Both the position numbers and the translations under genes were made by a program. The notes beneath the pieces were generated by a model. That model searched no databases, was not told the origin of the DNA, and saw nothing but the letters and a program-made list of their open reading frames with translations. Positions 8,587 to 18,195 of a DNA stretch of 64,000 nucleotides are shown in pieces. This stretch comes from Streptomyces sp. NBC_00289 (GTDB taxonomy: Bacteria > Actinomycetota > Actinomycetes > Streptomycetales > Streptomycetaceae). Each line of letters starts with the position of its first letter. Within the stretch, counting starts at the first letter, position 1. Where the stretch lies: positions 7,626,001 through 7,690,000 of the forward strand of contig NZ_CP108046.1 of assembly GCF_041435115.1 (NCBI RefSeq). The letters are read 5' to 3'.

Positions 8587-10106
8587 GGCCGGCGCCAGCT
8601 CCGTCCGTCTCGCTCGAGCATTTCGTCCGCCTCGACGGGGCCCCACGTGCCCGACGCGTACTGCGCCGGCTTGCCGTTCCTGTCCCAGTACTGCTCGATC
8701 GGGTCGAGGATCTTCCAGGACAGCTCGACCTCCTCGGTGCGCGGGAAGAGGTTCGAGTCGCCGAGCAGGACGTCGAGGATCAGCCGTTCGTACGCCTCCG
8801 GGCTGGACTCCGTGAACGACTCGCCGTAGGCGAAGTCCATGGACACGTCCCGGATCTCCATCGAGGTGCCCGGCACCTTGGAGCCGAAGCGCACGGTGAC
8901 GCCCTCGTCGGGCTGGACGCGGATGACGATCGCGTTCTTGCCGAGCTCCTCGGTCGCCGTGTGGTCGAAGGGGGAGTGAGGGGCCCGCTGGAAGACGACC
9001 GCGATCTCGGTGACCCGGCGGCCCAGGCGCTTGCCGGTCCGCAGATAGAAGGGGACGCCCGCCCAGCGGCGGTTGTCGACCTCCACCTTGATGGCGGCGT
9101 AGGTGTCGGTCTTCGACTTGGGGTCGATGCCGTCCTCTTCGAGGTAGCCGACGGCTTTCTCGCCGCCCTGCCAGCCCGCCGCGTACTGGCCGCGCACGGT
9201 GTCGCGGCCCAGGTCGGGGGGTAGCCGGACCGCGCCCAGCACCTTGGTCTTCTCGGCGGCCAGCGCGTCCGCGTCGAAGGAGGCGGGCTCCTCCATCGCG
9301 GTGAGGGCCATCAGCTGGAGCAGGTGGTTCTGGATGACGTCACGGGCCGCGCCGATGCCGTCGTAGTAGCCGGCCCGGCCGCCGATGCCGATGTCCTCGG
9401 CCATCGTGATCTGCACGTGGTCCACGAAGGACCGGTTCCAGATCGGCTCGAACATCGTGTTGGCGAAGCGCAGCGCCAGGATGTTCTGGACCGTCTCCTT
9501 GCCCAGGTAGTGGTCGATGCGGAAGACCTGGTCCGAGCCGAAGACCTCGTGGACGACCTTGTTGAGGTCCTCGGCCGACTTGAGGTCGTGGCCGAACGGC
9601 TTCTCGATGACCGCGCGGCGCCAGGAACCGCCTTCCTGGTCGGCCAGCCCGTGCTTCTTCAGCTGCTGGATGACCACGGGGAAGGAGCGCGGCGGCACGG
9701 ACAGGTAGAAGGCGAAGTTGCCGCCCGTGCCCTGTGCCTTGTCCAGCTCCTCGATGGTGGCGCGGAGCCGCTCGAAGGCGTCGTCGTCGTCGAAGGTGCC
9801 CTGGACGAAGCGCATCCCCTGGATGAGCTGCTGCCAGACCTCCTCACGGAACGGCGTACGGGCGTGCTCCTTGACGGCGTCGTGGACCTCCTGTGCGAAG
9901 TCCTCGTGCTTCCATTCCCGCCGGGCGAAACCGACCAGCGAGAAACCCGGCGGCAACAGGCCCCGGTTCGCGAGGTCGTAGACGGCGGGCATGAGCTTCT
10001 TCCGGGACAAATCGCCCGTGACGCCGAAAATAACCAGACCCGACGGCCCCGCGATACGCGGGAGCCGTCGGTCGGCGGGGTCACGCAGCGGATTGCTGCT
10101 TGACAA
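8583..10106 (-). CDS. zwf: Glucose-6-phosphate 1-dehydrogenase
   Basis: 507 aa, typical. Oxidises glucose-6-phosphate with NADP. Visible are the dinucleotide motif FGVTGDLSRKKLMPA near the N-terminus and the substrate site RIDHYLGKETVQN. The start is read as TTG at 10106 (protein beginning M-SSSNPLRDP) because GGAGG sits 9 nt upstream, although it lies just inside the tal end; an upstream ATG would place 66 non-conserved residues inside tal. It is translationally coupled to opcA through an ATGA overlap. It should feed NADPH to biosynthesis, including secondary metabolism. Confidence 0.95.
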   Translation of the reverse strand: MSSSNPLRDPADRRLPRIAGPSGLVIFGVTGDLSRKKLMPAVYDLANRGLLPPGFSLVGFARREWKHEDFAQEVHDAVKEHARTPFREEVWQQLIQGMRFVQGTFDDDDAFERLRATIEELDKAQGTGGNFAFYLSVPPRSFPVVIQQLKKHGLADQEGGSWRRAVIEKPFGHDLKSAEDLNKVVHEVFGSDQVFRIDHYLGKETVQNILALRFANTMFEPIWNRSFVDHVQITMAEDIGIGGRAGYYDGIGAARDVIQNHLLQLMALTAMEEPASFDADALAAEKTKVLGAVRLPPDLGRDTVRGQYAAGWQGGEKAVGYLEEDGIDPKSKTDTYAAIKVEVDNRRWAGVPFYLRTGKRLGRRVTEIAVVFQRAPHSPFDHTATEELGKNAIVIRVQPDEGVTVRFGSKVPGTSMEIRDVSMDFAYGESFTESSPEAYERLILDVLLGDSNLFPRTEEVELSWKILDPIEQYWDRNGKPAQYASGTWGPVEADEMLERDGRSWRRP

Positions 10107-10110
10107 ATCT

Positions 10111-11229
10111 TCAGCCCTCCGAAGGGGCGAGGCGCTGGAGCTCCGCCTCGGTCGATTTGAGCAGGTCGGTCCAGGACGCCTCGAACTTCTCGACGCCTTC
10201 TTCCTCCAGCAGCTGGACCACGTCGTCGTACGCGATCCCGAGCTTCTCGACCGCGTCGATCTCGGCGCGGGCCTGCTCGTAGGTGCCGGCGATGGCGTTG
10301 CCACGGATCTCGCCGTGGTCCTCGGTCGCGAAGAGGGTCGCCTCCGGCATGGTGTTGACGGTGTTCGGCGCCACGAGTTCCTCGACGTACATCGTGTCCT
10401 TGTACGCCGGGTCCTTCACGCCGGTCGACGCCCACAGCGGACGCTGCTTGTTGGCCTGCGCCTTGTCGAGGGCGAGCCAGCGGTCGGAGGAGAAGACCTC
10501 CTCGTACGCCTGGTAGGCCAGCCGGGCGTTGGCCACGCCCGCCTTGCCGCGCGCGGCCTTGGCCTCGGGCGTGCCCAGCGCGTCGAGCCGCTTGTCGATC
10601 TCGGTGTCCACGCGGGACACGAAGAAGGACGCCACGGAGTGGATCTTCGAGAGGTCCAGGCCGCGCTCCTTGGCCTTCTCCAGGCCGGCGAGGTAGGCGT
10701 CCATGACCAGGCGGTAGCGCTCGAGCGAGAAGATCAGCGTCACGTTGACGCTGATGCCGAGGCCGATGACCTCGGTGATCGCCGGGATGCCCGCCTGGGT
10801 GGCGGGGATCTTGATGAGCGTGTTGGGGCGGTCGACCAGCCAGGCCAGCTGCTTGGCCTCGGCGACGGTCGCCTTGGTGTTGTGCGCCAGTCGCGGGTCG
10901 ACCTCGATCGAGACCCGGCCGTCCTGGCCGTTGGTCGAGTCGAACACCGGGCGCAGGATGTCGGCGGCGTCACGGACGTCCGCCGTCGTGATCATGCGGA
11001 TGGCCTCTTCGACGGTGACCTTGCGGAAGGCGAGGTCGGAGACCTGCTGGTCGTAGCCGTCGCCCTGCGAGATGGCCTTCTGGAAGATCGACGGGTTGGT
11101 GGTGACGCCCACGACGTGCTGCTGGTCGATCAGTTCGGCGAGGTTGCCGGACGTGATCCGCTTGCGCGACAGGTCGTCCAGCCAGATCGCGACGCCCTCC
11201 TCGGAGAGGCGCTTGAGTGCGTCTGTCAT
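10111..11229 (-). CDS. tal: Transaldolase
   Basis: 372 aa, the length of the actinobacterial (type 2) transaldolases. Transfers dihydroxyacetone between sugar phosphates; the Schiff-base lysine is in the segment [21 protein letters not shown] is the family's N-terminal signature. The ATG at 11229 is preceded by GGAG about 11 nt away; it lies 34 nt downstream of the tkt stop, and the gene ends 4 nt before the zwf start, so it is co-transcribed with both. Confidence 0.95.
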   Translation of the reverse strand: MTDALKRLSEEGVAIWLDDLSRKRITSGNLAELIDQQHVVGVTTNPSIFQKAISQGDGYDQQVSDLAFRKVTVEEAIRMITTADVRDAADILRPVFDSTNGQDGRVSIEVDPRLAHNTKATVAEAKQLAWLVDRPNTLIKIPATQAGIPAITEVIGLGISVNVTLIFSLERYRLVMDAYLAGLEKAKERGLDLSKIHSVASFFVSRVDTEIDKRLDALGTPEAKAARGKAGVANARLAYQAYEEVFSSDRWLALDKAQANKQRPLWASTGVKDPAYKDTMYVEELVAPNTVNTMPEATLFATEDHGEIRGNAIAGTYEQARAEIDAVEKLGIAYDDVVQLLEEEGVEKFEASWTDLLKSTEAELQRLAPSEG

Positions 11230-11263
11230 GGAAAATGCATCTCCTACGTGTCGTATATGAGCG

Positions 11264-13351
11264 TCAGCGCTGGGCGGCGGCGATGGATTCCCGGGCCTTG
11301 GCGGCCACGTTCTCGGCAGTGAAACCGAACTCGCGGAAGAGCACCTTGCCGTCGGCCGAAGCACCGAAGTGCTCCAGGGAAACGATGCGACCGGCGTCGC
11401 CCACGTACTTGTGCCAGGTGAGACCGATGCCGGCCTCCACCGCGACGCGCGCCTTCACCGCCGACGGCAGGACGCTGTCCCGGTACCCCTGGTCCTGCTC
11501 CTCGAACCACTCCACGGACGGCATCGACACCACCCGCGTCGGCACCCCGTCGGCCTGGAGCTGCTCACGCGCCTCGACGGCCACGTGCACCTCGGAACCG
11601 GTGGCGATCAGGATGACCTCGGCCTCGCCGCCTTCCGCCTCGAACAGGACGTAACCGCCCTTGACGGTGTCCTCGTTCGACTCGTACGTCGGCACACCCT
11701 GACGGGTCAGCACCAGACCGTGCGGGGCGCCCTTGCCGAACACCTTGGTGTAGCGGCGCAGGATTTCCCGCCAGGCGATCGCGGTCTCGTTGGCGTCCGC
11801 CGGGCGGACGATGTTGAGGCCCGGGATGGCGCGCAGCGAGGCGAGGTGTTCGACCGGCTGGTGGGTCGGGCCGTCCTCGCCGAGGCCGATGGAGTCGTGC
11901 GTCCACACGTATGTCACCGGCAGGTGCATCAGCGCCGACAGGCGCACGGCGTTGCGCATGTAGTCGGAGAACACCAGGAACGTACCGCCGTAGACACGGG
12001 TGTTGCCGTGCAGCGTGATGCCGTTCATCTCCGCGGCCATCGAGTGCTCGCGAATGCCGAAGTGGATGGTGCGGCCGTACGGGTCGGCCTCCGGCAGTGG
12101 GTTGTCCGCCGGGAGGAAGGAGCTGGTCTTGTCGATCGTGGTGTTGTTCGAGCCGGCCAGGTCGGCCGAGCCGCCCCACAGCTCCGGAATCACCGCACCC
12201 AGCGCCTGCAGCACCTTGCCGGACGCGGCACGGGTGGCGACACCCTTGCCCGTCTCGAAGACCGGGATCTTCTCCTCCCAGCCGGTGGGCAGCTCGCCCG
12301 CGGCGATGCGGTCGAACTCGGCGGCGCGCTCCGCGTTGGCGTTGCGCCACTCCTGGAAGGACTTCTCCCACTCGGCCTTGGCCTCACGGCCGCGCTCGCC
12401 CAGCGCCCTCGTGTGCGCCAGCACCTCGTCGGCGACCTCGAAGGACCGCTCCGGGTCGAAGCCGAGGACCCGCTTGGTGGCAGCGACCTCGTCGTCGCCC
12501 AGCGCCGAGCCGTGTGCGGCCTCGGTGTTCTGCGCGTGGGGGGCCGGCCAGGCGATGATCGAGCGCATCGCGATGAACGACGGCCGGTCCGTCACGGCCT
12601 TCGCGGCCTGGATCGCGTTGTAGATCGCGTGCGGGTCCAGGTCCCCGTCCGGCTTCGGCGCGACACGCTGCACATGCCAGCCGTAGGCCTCATACCTCTT
12701 GGCGGTGTCCTCCGAGACGGCCGTCTCGGTGTCGCCCTCGATCGAGATGTGGTTGTCGTCCCACAACAGGACCAGGTTGCCGAGCCTCTGGTGGCCGGCC
12801 AGCGAGGACGCCTCGGCGGAGATGCCCTCCTGGAGGCAGCCGTCACCGGCGATGCAGTAGATGAAGTGGTCGAAGGGTGACTCGCCCTGCGAGGCGTCCG
12901 GGTCGAACAGGCCGCGCTCGTAGCGGGCGGCCATCGCCATGCCCACCGCGTTGGCCACACCCTGGCCCAGCGGCCCGGTCGTCGTCTCCACACCCGTGGT
13001 GTGCCCGTACTCCGGATGCCCGGGCGTCTTGGAACCCCAGGTCCGGAACGCCTTCAGATCATCCAGCTCCAGACCGAAACCGGCCAGATAGAGCTGTGTG
13101 TAGAGGGTCAGCGAGGAATGGCCCGCGGACAGCACGAAACGGTCGCGTCCGACCCAGTCGGGATCGGCCGGATCGTGCCGCATCACCTTCTGGAACAGGG
13201 TGTACGCGGCGGGCGCGAGGCTCATCGCCGTACCGGGATGGCCGTTGCCGACCTTCTGTACGGCATCGGCGGCCAGGACTCGGGCCGTGTCGACGGCCCG
13301 CTGGTCCAGGTCGGTCCACTCGAGGTCTGTGGTGGTCGGCTTGGTGCTCAC
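11264..13351 (-). CDS. tkt: Transketolase
   Basis: 695 aa, family length, GTG start at 13351. A TPP-dependent two-carbon transfer enzyme. The thiamine-binding motif [20 protein letters not shown] ends with LLWDDN, and the pyrimidine domain contains [15 protein letters not shown] and [16 protein letters not shown]. It is the first gene of the pentose-phosphate operon; the promoter must lie in the 359-bp gap shared with the divergent ctaB. Upstream GGAG at about 12 nt is the likely ribosome-binding site. Confidence 0.96.
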   Translation of the reverse strand: MSTKPTTTDLEWTDLDQRAVDTARVLAADAVQKVGNGHPGTAMSLAPAAYTLFQKVMRHDPADPDWVGRDRFVLSAGHSSLTLYTQLYLAGFGLELDDLKAFRTWGSKTPGHPEYGHTTGVETTTGPLGQGVANAVGMAMAARYERGLFDPDASQGESPFDHFIYCIAGDGCLQEGISAEASSLAGHQRLGNLVLLWDDNHISIEGDTETAVSEDTAKRYEAYGWHVQRVAPKPDGDLDPHAIYNAIQAAKAVTDRPSFIAMRSIIAWPAPHAQNTEAAHGSALGDDEVAATKRVLGFDPERSFEVADEVLAHTRALGERGREAKAEWEKSFQEWRNANAERAAEFDRIAAGELPTGWEEKIPVFETGKGVATRAASGKVLQALGAVIPELWGGSADLAGSNNTTIDKTSSFLPADNPLPEADPYGRTIHFGIREHSMAAEMNGITLHGNTRVYGGTFLVFSDYMRNAVRLSALMHLPVTYVWTHDSIGLGEDGPTHQPVEHLASLRAIPGLNIVRPADANETAIAWREILRRYTKVFGKGAPHGLVLTRQGVPTYESNEDTVKGGYVLFEAEGGEAEVILIATGSEVHVAVEAREQLQADGVPTRVVSMPSVEWFEEQDQGYRDSVLPSAVKARVAVEAGIGLTWHKYVGDAGRIVSLEHFGASADGKVLFREFGFTAENVAAKARESIAAAQR

Positions 13352-13710
13352 CCTGGGTCAGGGCTCCTTTCCACATGTCACGCATGTCGAATGCCGGTGC
13401 ACTGGGCGCCCCGGCCGATGTCGAGCCTACCCCCGTAAGTACGTGCGTTTTTTCGAGTCATTCCAGACTGCCGGGACTCATCGGGATCCGCCTCCCGACT
13501 GGGCCGTTCCGTGTTCGGCAAGTGAATACGGAGCCGCTCGTCCGAGTGCTCAATCGAGTCCCGCCCGGCTCTTCCGGCGGGCCCGCCGGACACGACCCCA
13601 CCCCCGCGAATGCCGGGGTCTGGGCAACGTCTACAGTGGCGTGGTACGCGCGAGCCTTTACCGGGAGTTCACACCCGGGGCTTGCTGGGATGTCTCTGTC
13701 AGGGGTGTGC
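13352..13710. promoter_or_regulatory. Divergent tkt/ctaB control region
   Basis: 359 bp without a credible gene. It must hold promoters for the pentose-phosphate operon (left) and ctaB (right). The clearest structure is a perfect 18-bp palindrome at 13573-13590, TCCGGCGGG followed by its complement, which could be an operator. A TACAGT hexamer at 13632-13637 is a possible ctaB -10 but lacks a convincing -35. Confidence 0.4.
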
Positions 13711-14658
13711 GTGACGGCCGTTGAATCCCGTCCAGCGGGGATTATCGGGACGAGCCAGAGCCCGAGCCACCGGCCGTTCGGGGCCCGTGTCAAGGCGTTC
13801 GTGGCGCTGACCAAGCCGCGGATCATCGAGCTGCTGCTGATCACCACCGTTCCGGTGATGTTCCTCGCCCAGCAGGGGGTGCCGGACCTGACGCTGGTGC
13901 TGCTCACCTGCCTCGGCGGCTACCTCTCCGCCGGCGGCGCGAACGCGCTCAACATGTACATCGACCGTGACATCGACGCGCTCATGGACCGCACCTCGCA
14001 GCGCCCGCTGGTCACCGGCATGGTCAGTCCGCGCGAGTGCCTCGTCTTCGGCGTCTCCCTGGCGGTCGTCTCCACCCTGCTGTTCGGCCTCGCCGTCAAC
14101 TGGCTGTCGGCCTGGCTGTCGCTCGGAGCGCTGCTCTTCTACGTCGTCGTCTACACGATGATCCTCAAGCGCCGTACCTCGCAGAACATCGTCTGGGGCG
14201 GCATCGCCGGCTGCCTTCCGGTGCTCATCGGCTGGTCGGCCGTCACGAACTCCATGTCGTGGGCGCCGGTCGTCCTCTTCCTCGTCATGTTCTTCTGGAC
14301 GCCGCCGCACTACTGGCCGCTGTCCATGAAGGTGAGGGAGGACTACGCGCGCGTGGGCGTGCCGATGCTGCCCGTGGTCGCCTCCAACAAGGTGGTCGCC
14401 AAGCAGATCGTCCTCTACAGCTGGGTGATGGTCGGCGTGTCGCTGCTGCTCACCCCGCTCGGCTACACCGGCTGGTTCTACACGACGGTCGCGCTGCTGG
14501 CCGGCGGGTTCTGGCTGTGGGAGGCGCACGGGCTGCACAGCAGGGCCAAGGCCGAGGTGACGGGCGTCAAGCTCAAGGAGATGCGCCTGTTCCACTGGTC
14601 CATCACCTACGTCTCGATCCTGTTCGTGGCGGTCGCGGTGGATCCCTTCCTGCGATAG
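13711..14658 (+). CDS. ctaB: Protohaem IX farnesyltransferase (haem O synthase)
   Basis: 315 aa if translation starts at GTG 13711, which follows AGGGGTG; a second in-frame GTG six bases upstream is equally possible. UbiA-type polyprenyltransferase of the plasma membrane: it attaches a farnesyl group to haem B to give haem O for cytochrome oxidase. The prenyl-diphosphate/Mg motif [15 protein letters not shown] and eight or nine hydrophobic spans are visible, with the second polar loop [14 protein letters not shown]. The partner enzyme ctaA lies 2.5 kb downstream on the other strand. Confidence 0.95.
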   Translation: MTAVESRPAGIIGTSQSPSHRPFGARVKAFVALTKPRIIELLLITTVPVMFLAQQGVPDLTLVLLTCLGGYLSAGGANALNMYIDRDIDALMDRTSQRPLVTGMVSPRECLVFGVSLAVVSTLLFGLAVNWLSAWLSLGALLFYVVVYTMILKRRTSQNIVWGGIAGCLPVLIGWSAVTNSMSWAPVVLFLVMFFWTPPHYWPLSMKVREDYARVGVPMLPVVASNKVVAKQIVLYSWVMVGVSLLLTPLGYTGWFYTTVALLAGGFWLWEAHGLHSRAKAEVTGVKLKEMRLFHWSITYVSILFVAVAVDPFLR

Positions 14659-14669
14659 CGCGTGTTCCT

Positions 14670-14713
14670 CGACGGGCGGGGTGCGTGGCCAAGGCCACGC
14701 ACCCCGCCCGTCG
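14670..14713 (+). terminator. 21-bp perfect stem-loop after ctaB
   Basis: Arms 14670-14690 and 14693-14713 are exactly complementary, separated by AA (a CAAG tetraloop in practice). It starts 12 bp after the ctaB stop. Stem length and perfection make it a strong intrinsic terminator despite the missing U-tract. Confidence 0.85.
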
Positions 14714-14722
14714 CCGTTTGAT

Positions 14723-14739
14723 CTACCCGTGGGTAGCAT
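14723..14739 (+). promoter_or_regulatory. Palindrome and -10 of a leaderless promoter
   Basis: CTACCC and GGGTAG (14723-14736) flank a GT centre, and TAGCAT at 14734-14739 overlaps the right arm. A start site seven bases beyond the -10 would fall on the ATG at 14747. The overlap of palindrome and -10 suggests repression. Confidence 0.35.
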
Positions 14740-14746
14740 CCTGGCC

Positions 14747-15103
14747 ATGGCAGACACGCAGCAGGTTGACGAGGGAACCGACGCCAGGCAGGCCGCGAAG
14801 GCCGAGCGCGCCGCGGCCCGCCTCGCCAAGCAGATCGGCGGCTTCTCCAAGGCGCACGGCGGGGCCGAGGGCCACGTCGCGTACCTCGGGGAGCGCGGCG
14901 CCCGGATCGTGCTCGTCGGCGCGGACGGCGGCTGGGGCGACCTCGTGGCACCCTCCTACGCGATCGCGGAACAGGCGGTGGCGAAGTCGGGCATCACCGT
15001 CCACGAGGCCTTCGACGGCGAGTTCGCGGCCAAGGTGACGACCGGACCGTACGAGTGGACGCGTATGGCGGGCATCCAGATCGGCGGCCCGAAGAACCGC
15101 TGA
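14747..15103 (+). CDS. Small conserved hypothetical protein
   Basis: 118 aa, no recognised domain. The N-terminal 50 residues are Ala/Lys/Glu-rich and probably helical (ARQAAKAERAAARLAKQIGG); the rest looks like a compact alpha/beta unit (ARIVLVGADGGWGDLVAPSY, then TGPYEWTRMAGIQIGG). No signal peptide or membrane segment, so probably cytoplasmic. The ATG has no Shine-Dalgarno; TAGCAT at 14734-14739 lies 8 nt upstream, suggesting a leaderless mRNA. Function unknown. Confidence 0.75.
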   Translation: MADTQQVDEGTDARQAAKAERAAARLAKQIGGFSKAHGGAEGHVAYLGERGARIVLVGADGGWGDLVAPSYAIAEQAVAKSGITVHEAFDGEFAAKVTTGPYEWTRMAGIQIGGPKNR

Positions 15104-15225
15104 GGCGGCCGGCGCACGTCGGACATTCACACGGCGTGTGCGAGAGCATCACCTGACACCCGGTTCACCCGTTAGGACCGTATGAGTCCATTTGAGGACG
15201 CGGTCCAGTCGCGCGGGGAGTCCGG

Positions 15226-16332
15226 ATGATCGAAACGCCGTCCCTCGTGGACCAGTACTGCCACGGCGTACTGAGAACGGAGCTGGGCCTCGGCACCTTC
15301 GAGGCCCAGCTGGCCCGCACCGAGGGCCCGCCCGCGCCCGGCACCACCCTGTTCGACACCCAGACGGGATTCGCCGTACGCCGCTGGTGCCCCCCGCTGC
15401 TCGGCCTGGAGCCGCACTGTCCACCCGCCCGCTATCTCGCCCGGCGGCGTGAACTCGGCGTACTGGAATCGGGCCGCCGGCTGCTGCGCGGCAGCGGCAT
15501 CACCACCTACCTGGTCGACACCGGGCTGCCCGGCGACCTCACCGGCCCCGCCGAGATGGCCTCCGCCGGAGCCGCCGAGGCCCGTGAGATCGTGCGCCTG
15601 GAACTCCTGGCGGAACAGGTCGCGGACACCTCCGGCACCGTCGAGTCCTTCCTCGCCAACCTCGCCGAGTCGGTGCACGGCGCCGCCGCGAACGCCGTGG
15701 CGTTCACCTCCGTGGCGGGCGTGCGGCACGGGCTCGCCCTCGCGCCGGAGCCGCCCGGCCCGGGGGAGGTGCGTGGGGCGGCGGGGCGGTGGCTGGCCGG
15801 GCGCAGGGTCGGGGGCGAGCTGAGCGACCCGGTGCTGCTCAGGCACCTGTTGTGGATCGCGGTGGCTTCGGGGTTGCCCCTCCAGCTGCATGCCGGGCTC
15901 AGCGAGCCGGGCATGCGGATCGACCGCACCGACCCGGTCCTGCTGACCGACTTCGCCCGGGCGACGGCCGGGCTCGGGACCGACCTCGTCCTGCTGCACG
16001 GCTACCCCTTCCACCGGCACGCCGCCCATCTCGCCGGCGTCTTCCCGCACGTCTACGCCGACTCGGGCGCCGCCCTGGTCCGCACCGGAGCCCGGGCCGC
16101 GACCGTCCTCGCGGAGATCCTGGAGATGGCCCCCTTCGGCAAGATCCTCTTCGCCAGCGGGGCCCACGGGCTGCCCGAGCTGCACGTGGTGGGGGCGCGG
16201 CTGTTCCGCGAGGCCCTGGCGCGGGTGCTCGGCACCTGGGTCGCGGAGGGGGCGTGGTCGCTCACGGACGCGCAGCGGGTGGCGGGCCTGATCGCGGCGG
16301 GCAACGCGCGCAGGGTGTACGGCCTGGAGTGA
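15226..16332 (+). CDS. Amidohydrolase_2 / FluG-N-like TIM-barrel hydrolase
   Basis: 368 aa. Resembles the amidohydrolase_2 superfamily, in particular the N-terminal half of fungal FluG and its bacterial stand-alone relatives: opening LVDQYCHGVL in place of the usual D-x-H-x-H metal motif, later LQLHAGLSEPG, VLLHGYPFHRHAAHLAGVFPHVYADSG and FASGAHGLPELHVVGARLFREAL. It is therefore probably metal-dependent and cytoplasmic, acting on an amide, lactone or carboxylate substrate that cannot be named. The altered first metal site (DQYCH, with only one His) is noteworthy. The nucleotidyltransferase gene starts 18 bp downstream, so the two may be co-transcribed. Confidence 0.75.
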   Translation: MIETPSLVDQYCHGVLRTELGLGTFEAQLARTEGPPAPGTTLFDTQTGFAVRRWCPPLLGLEPHCPPARYLARRRELGVLESGRRLLRGSGITTYLVDTGLPGDLTGPAEMASAGAAEAREIVRLELLAEQVADTSGTVESFLANLAESVHGAAANAVAFTSVAGVRHGLALAPEPPGPGEVRGAAGRWLAGRRVGGELSDPVLLRHLLWIAVASGLPLQLHAGLSEPGMRIDRTDPVLLTDFARATAGLGTDLVLLHGYPFHRHAAHLAGVFPHVYADSGAALVRTGARAATVLAEILEMAPFGKILFASGAHGLPELHVVGARLFREALARVLGTWVAEGAWSLTDAQRVAGLIAAGNARRVYGLE

Positions 16333-16350
16333 GCTGTACAGACTGGGCTG

Positions 16351-17088
16351 ATGCACACGGACGCGTTACTCGACCGCTTCCTCGACGAGCTCACGGCGCT
16401 CGCGCCCGTCGCCGTCTGGGCGCACGGATCGCTCGCCGGGGGTGACTACCAGGAGGGTCGCAGCGACCTGGATTTGATCGCGGTGCTCGACCGGCCCGTG
16501 ACACTCGGCGCCGTCCGCCGGGTCGTCACCCTGCACCGCCGGCTGCGGGCCGAGCCGCTCGCCGTCAGGCTGCACTGCAGCTACTTCGCCCCCGACGCGC
16601 TCGACGATCCGGAACGACGGCACCTGACCTGGGCGCACGACCATGTGATGCGCCGCCCGGTCACCCCCGTCACCCGGTGCGAACTGCACGCCTTCGGGCG
16701 GGTGCTGCACGGCCGGACCCCGGCCGAGCTGCTCCCGCCCGTGCGGGACCGGGAGCTCGGCGCGTTCGTCGTCCGCGACCAGCGGGACTTCTGGCGGCCC
16801 GCCGTCGACAAGGCACACCTGTGGCGGCGGGACGACTGGATCGACGTAGGGCTGACGACGTTCGCGCGGGCGACGGTGACCCTGCGGGAGGGACGCCTGA
16901 TCTCCAAGAGGGAGGCGCTGCGGGAACTGCCGGCGCTCGGGGCGCCGGTCGAGGTGGTGGAGGACATCCGGCGGCGGCGCTACGAGCGGCCGGCGCCGCC
17001 CACCGAGGAGTGGACGACCCGCAGGGGCGAACTGACCCGGGCCTACCTGGGCCCGGCGATCGACTCACTGGTGACGACGTACGCGTGA
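16351..17088 (+). CDS. Nucleotidyltransferase with aminoglycoside-adenylyltransferase-like architecture; TTA codon
   Basis: 245 aa. The polymerase-beta type nucleotidyltransferase motif is plain: AHGSLAGGDYQEGRSDLDLIAVLD, with the G-S and D-x-D metal ligands, followed by a helical C-terminal half like the DUF4111 domain of AadA enzymes. It could adenylylate an antibiotic, a small molecule or a protein. Codon 6 (16366-16368) is TTA, the rare leucine codon that in Streptomyces needs the bldA tRNA, so expression is probably confined to late growth. It ends 50 bp from the convergent ctaA gene. Confidence 0.82.
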   Translation: MHTDALLDRFLDELTALAPVAVWAHGSLAGGDYQEGRSDLDLIAVLDRPVTLGAVRRVVTLHRRLRAEPLAVRLHCSYFAPDALDDPERRHLTWAHDHVMRRPVTPVTRCELHAFGRVLHGRTPAELLPPVRDRELGAFVVRDQRDFWRPAVDKAHLWRRDDWIDVGLTTFARATVTLREGRLISKREALRELPALGAPVEVVEDIRRRRYERPAPPTEEWTTRRGELTRAYLGPAIDSLVTTYA

Positions 17089-17138
17089 CGCACGGGCGCG
17101 TACCCGTCGCCCGACGTCCCGCTGTCGGTCGTCGACGA

Positions 17139-18149
17139 CTACGCGCGCGTGCCCAGCGTCGCCTCGGCCGCCGGGCCCGGCAGGTCGATCACCGGGTGGG
17201 GGCGCTCGCGCAGTGCCAGCAGGACGCGCAGTACGGCGATCCACACCAGGCCCGAGCCGAGCATGTGCAGTCCGACCAGGGCCTCGGGAAGGTCCGTGAA
17301 GTACTGGACGTAGCCGATGACACCCTGGGAGAGCAGCACCAGGAACAGGTCGCGGGTGCGGTGCAGCGGGCCGGCGGGGGCGTCGACCGCCTTGAGGACG
17401 AACCACAGGGCGAAGGTCAGCGTCACCACGATCCAGGCCAGCACCGCGTGCAGTTTGCTCACGGTCTCCCAGTCCAGCGGCATCCGCTCGACCTCGCTGG
17501 AGTCGCCCGCGTGCGGACCCGAGCCGGTCACCACCGTGCCCACCGCGATCAGCAGTACGGCGGCGCCGACCAGGAACCACACCATCTGCTGGATGGGCTT
17601 GCCGACCAGGGGGCGGGGCGCTCCGTCGCCCTCCCTGGTGCGCTGCCACATCACGGTGGCGACCGCGATCAGCGCCGAGGAGAGCAGGAAGTGCGCGGCG
17701 ACCGTGTACGGGTTCAGGCCCACGAGCACGACGATTCCGCCGAGGATCGCGTTGCCCATGACGACCCAGAACTGGGCCCAGCCGAGCCGGGTGAGGCTGC
17801 GCCGGTACGGCTTCTCGGAGCGGGCGGCGACGATCGCCCAGCCGACCGCGGCGCACAGGACGTACGTCAGCATCCGGTTGCCGAACTCGATCACGCCGTG
17901 CACGCCCATGGCGCCGGTGGTGGTGAGCGAGTCGTCGGTGCACTTGGGCCAGGTCGGGCAGCCGAGGCCGGAGCCGGTGAGCCGCACGGCACCGCCGGTG
18001 ACCACGATGACCACCGACATGACGAGCGCGGCGAGGGCCGCCCGCCGCACCGTCCGGGGATCCGGGGTCCAGCGTGCGGCGATGAAGGCGAGCGGGTTGC
18101 GGACGGCCGCTACGGCGTCGGCGCGGGTCACGTTTGGCACGCCCACCAT
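17139..18149 (-). CDS. ctaA: Haem A synthase
   Basis: 336 aa from the ATG at 18149 (MVGVPNVTRADAV); no strong ribosome-binding site, and a GTG a few codons later is possible. COX15/CtaA family membrane mono-oxygenase converting haem O to haem A. The four haem-ligand histidines are visible in GVHGVIEFGNR, VAAHFLLSSA, SKLHAVLAW and VGLHMLGSG, and the extracellular cysteine pair in GLGCPTWPKC. It cooperates with ctaB at 13.7 kb. The preceding ABC-2 permease gene ends 46 bp upstream on the same strand. Confidence 0.95.
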   Translation of the reverse strand: MVGVPNVTRADAVAAVRNPLAFIAARWTPDPRTVRRAALAALVMSVVIVVTGGAVRLTGSGLGCPTWPKCTDDSLTTTGAMGVHGVIEFGNRMLTYVLCAAVGWAIVAARSEKPYRRSLTRLGWAQFWVVMGNAILGGIVVLVGLNPYTVAAHFLLSSALIAVATVMWQRTREGDGAPRPLVGKPIQQMVWFLVGAAVLLIAVGTVVTGSGPHAGDSSEVERMPLDWETVSKLHAVLAWIVVTLTFALWFVLKAVDAPAGPLHRTRDLFLVLLSQGVIGYVQYFTDLPEALVGLHMLGSGLVWIAVLRVLLALRERPHPVIDLPGPAAEATLGTRA

Positions 18150-18195
18150 CGTAGGCCGCCGCTTGTGCACGCTTTCACGAGGGTCCGCCCCGGGG

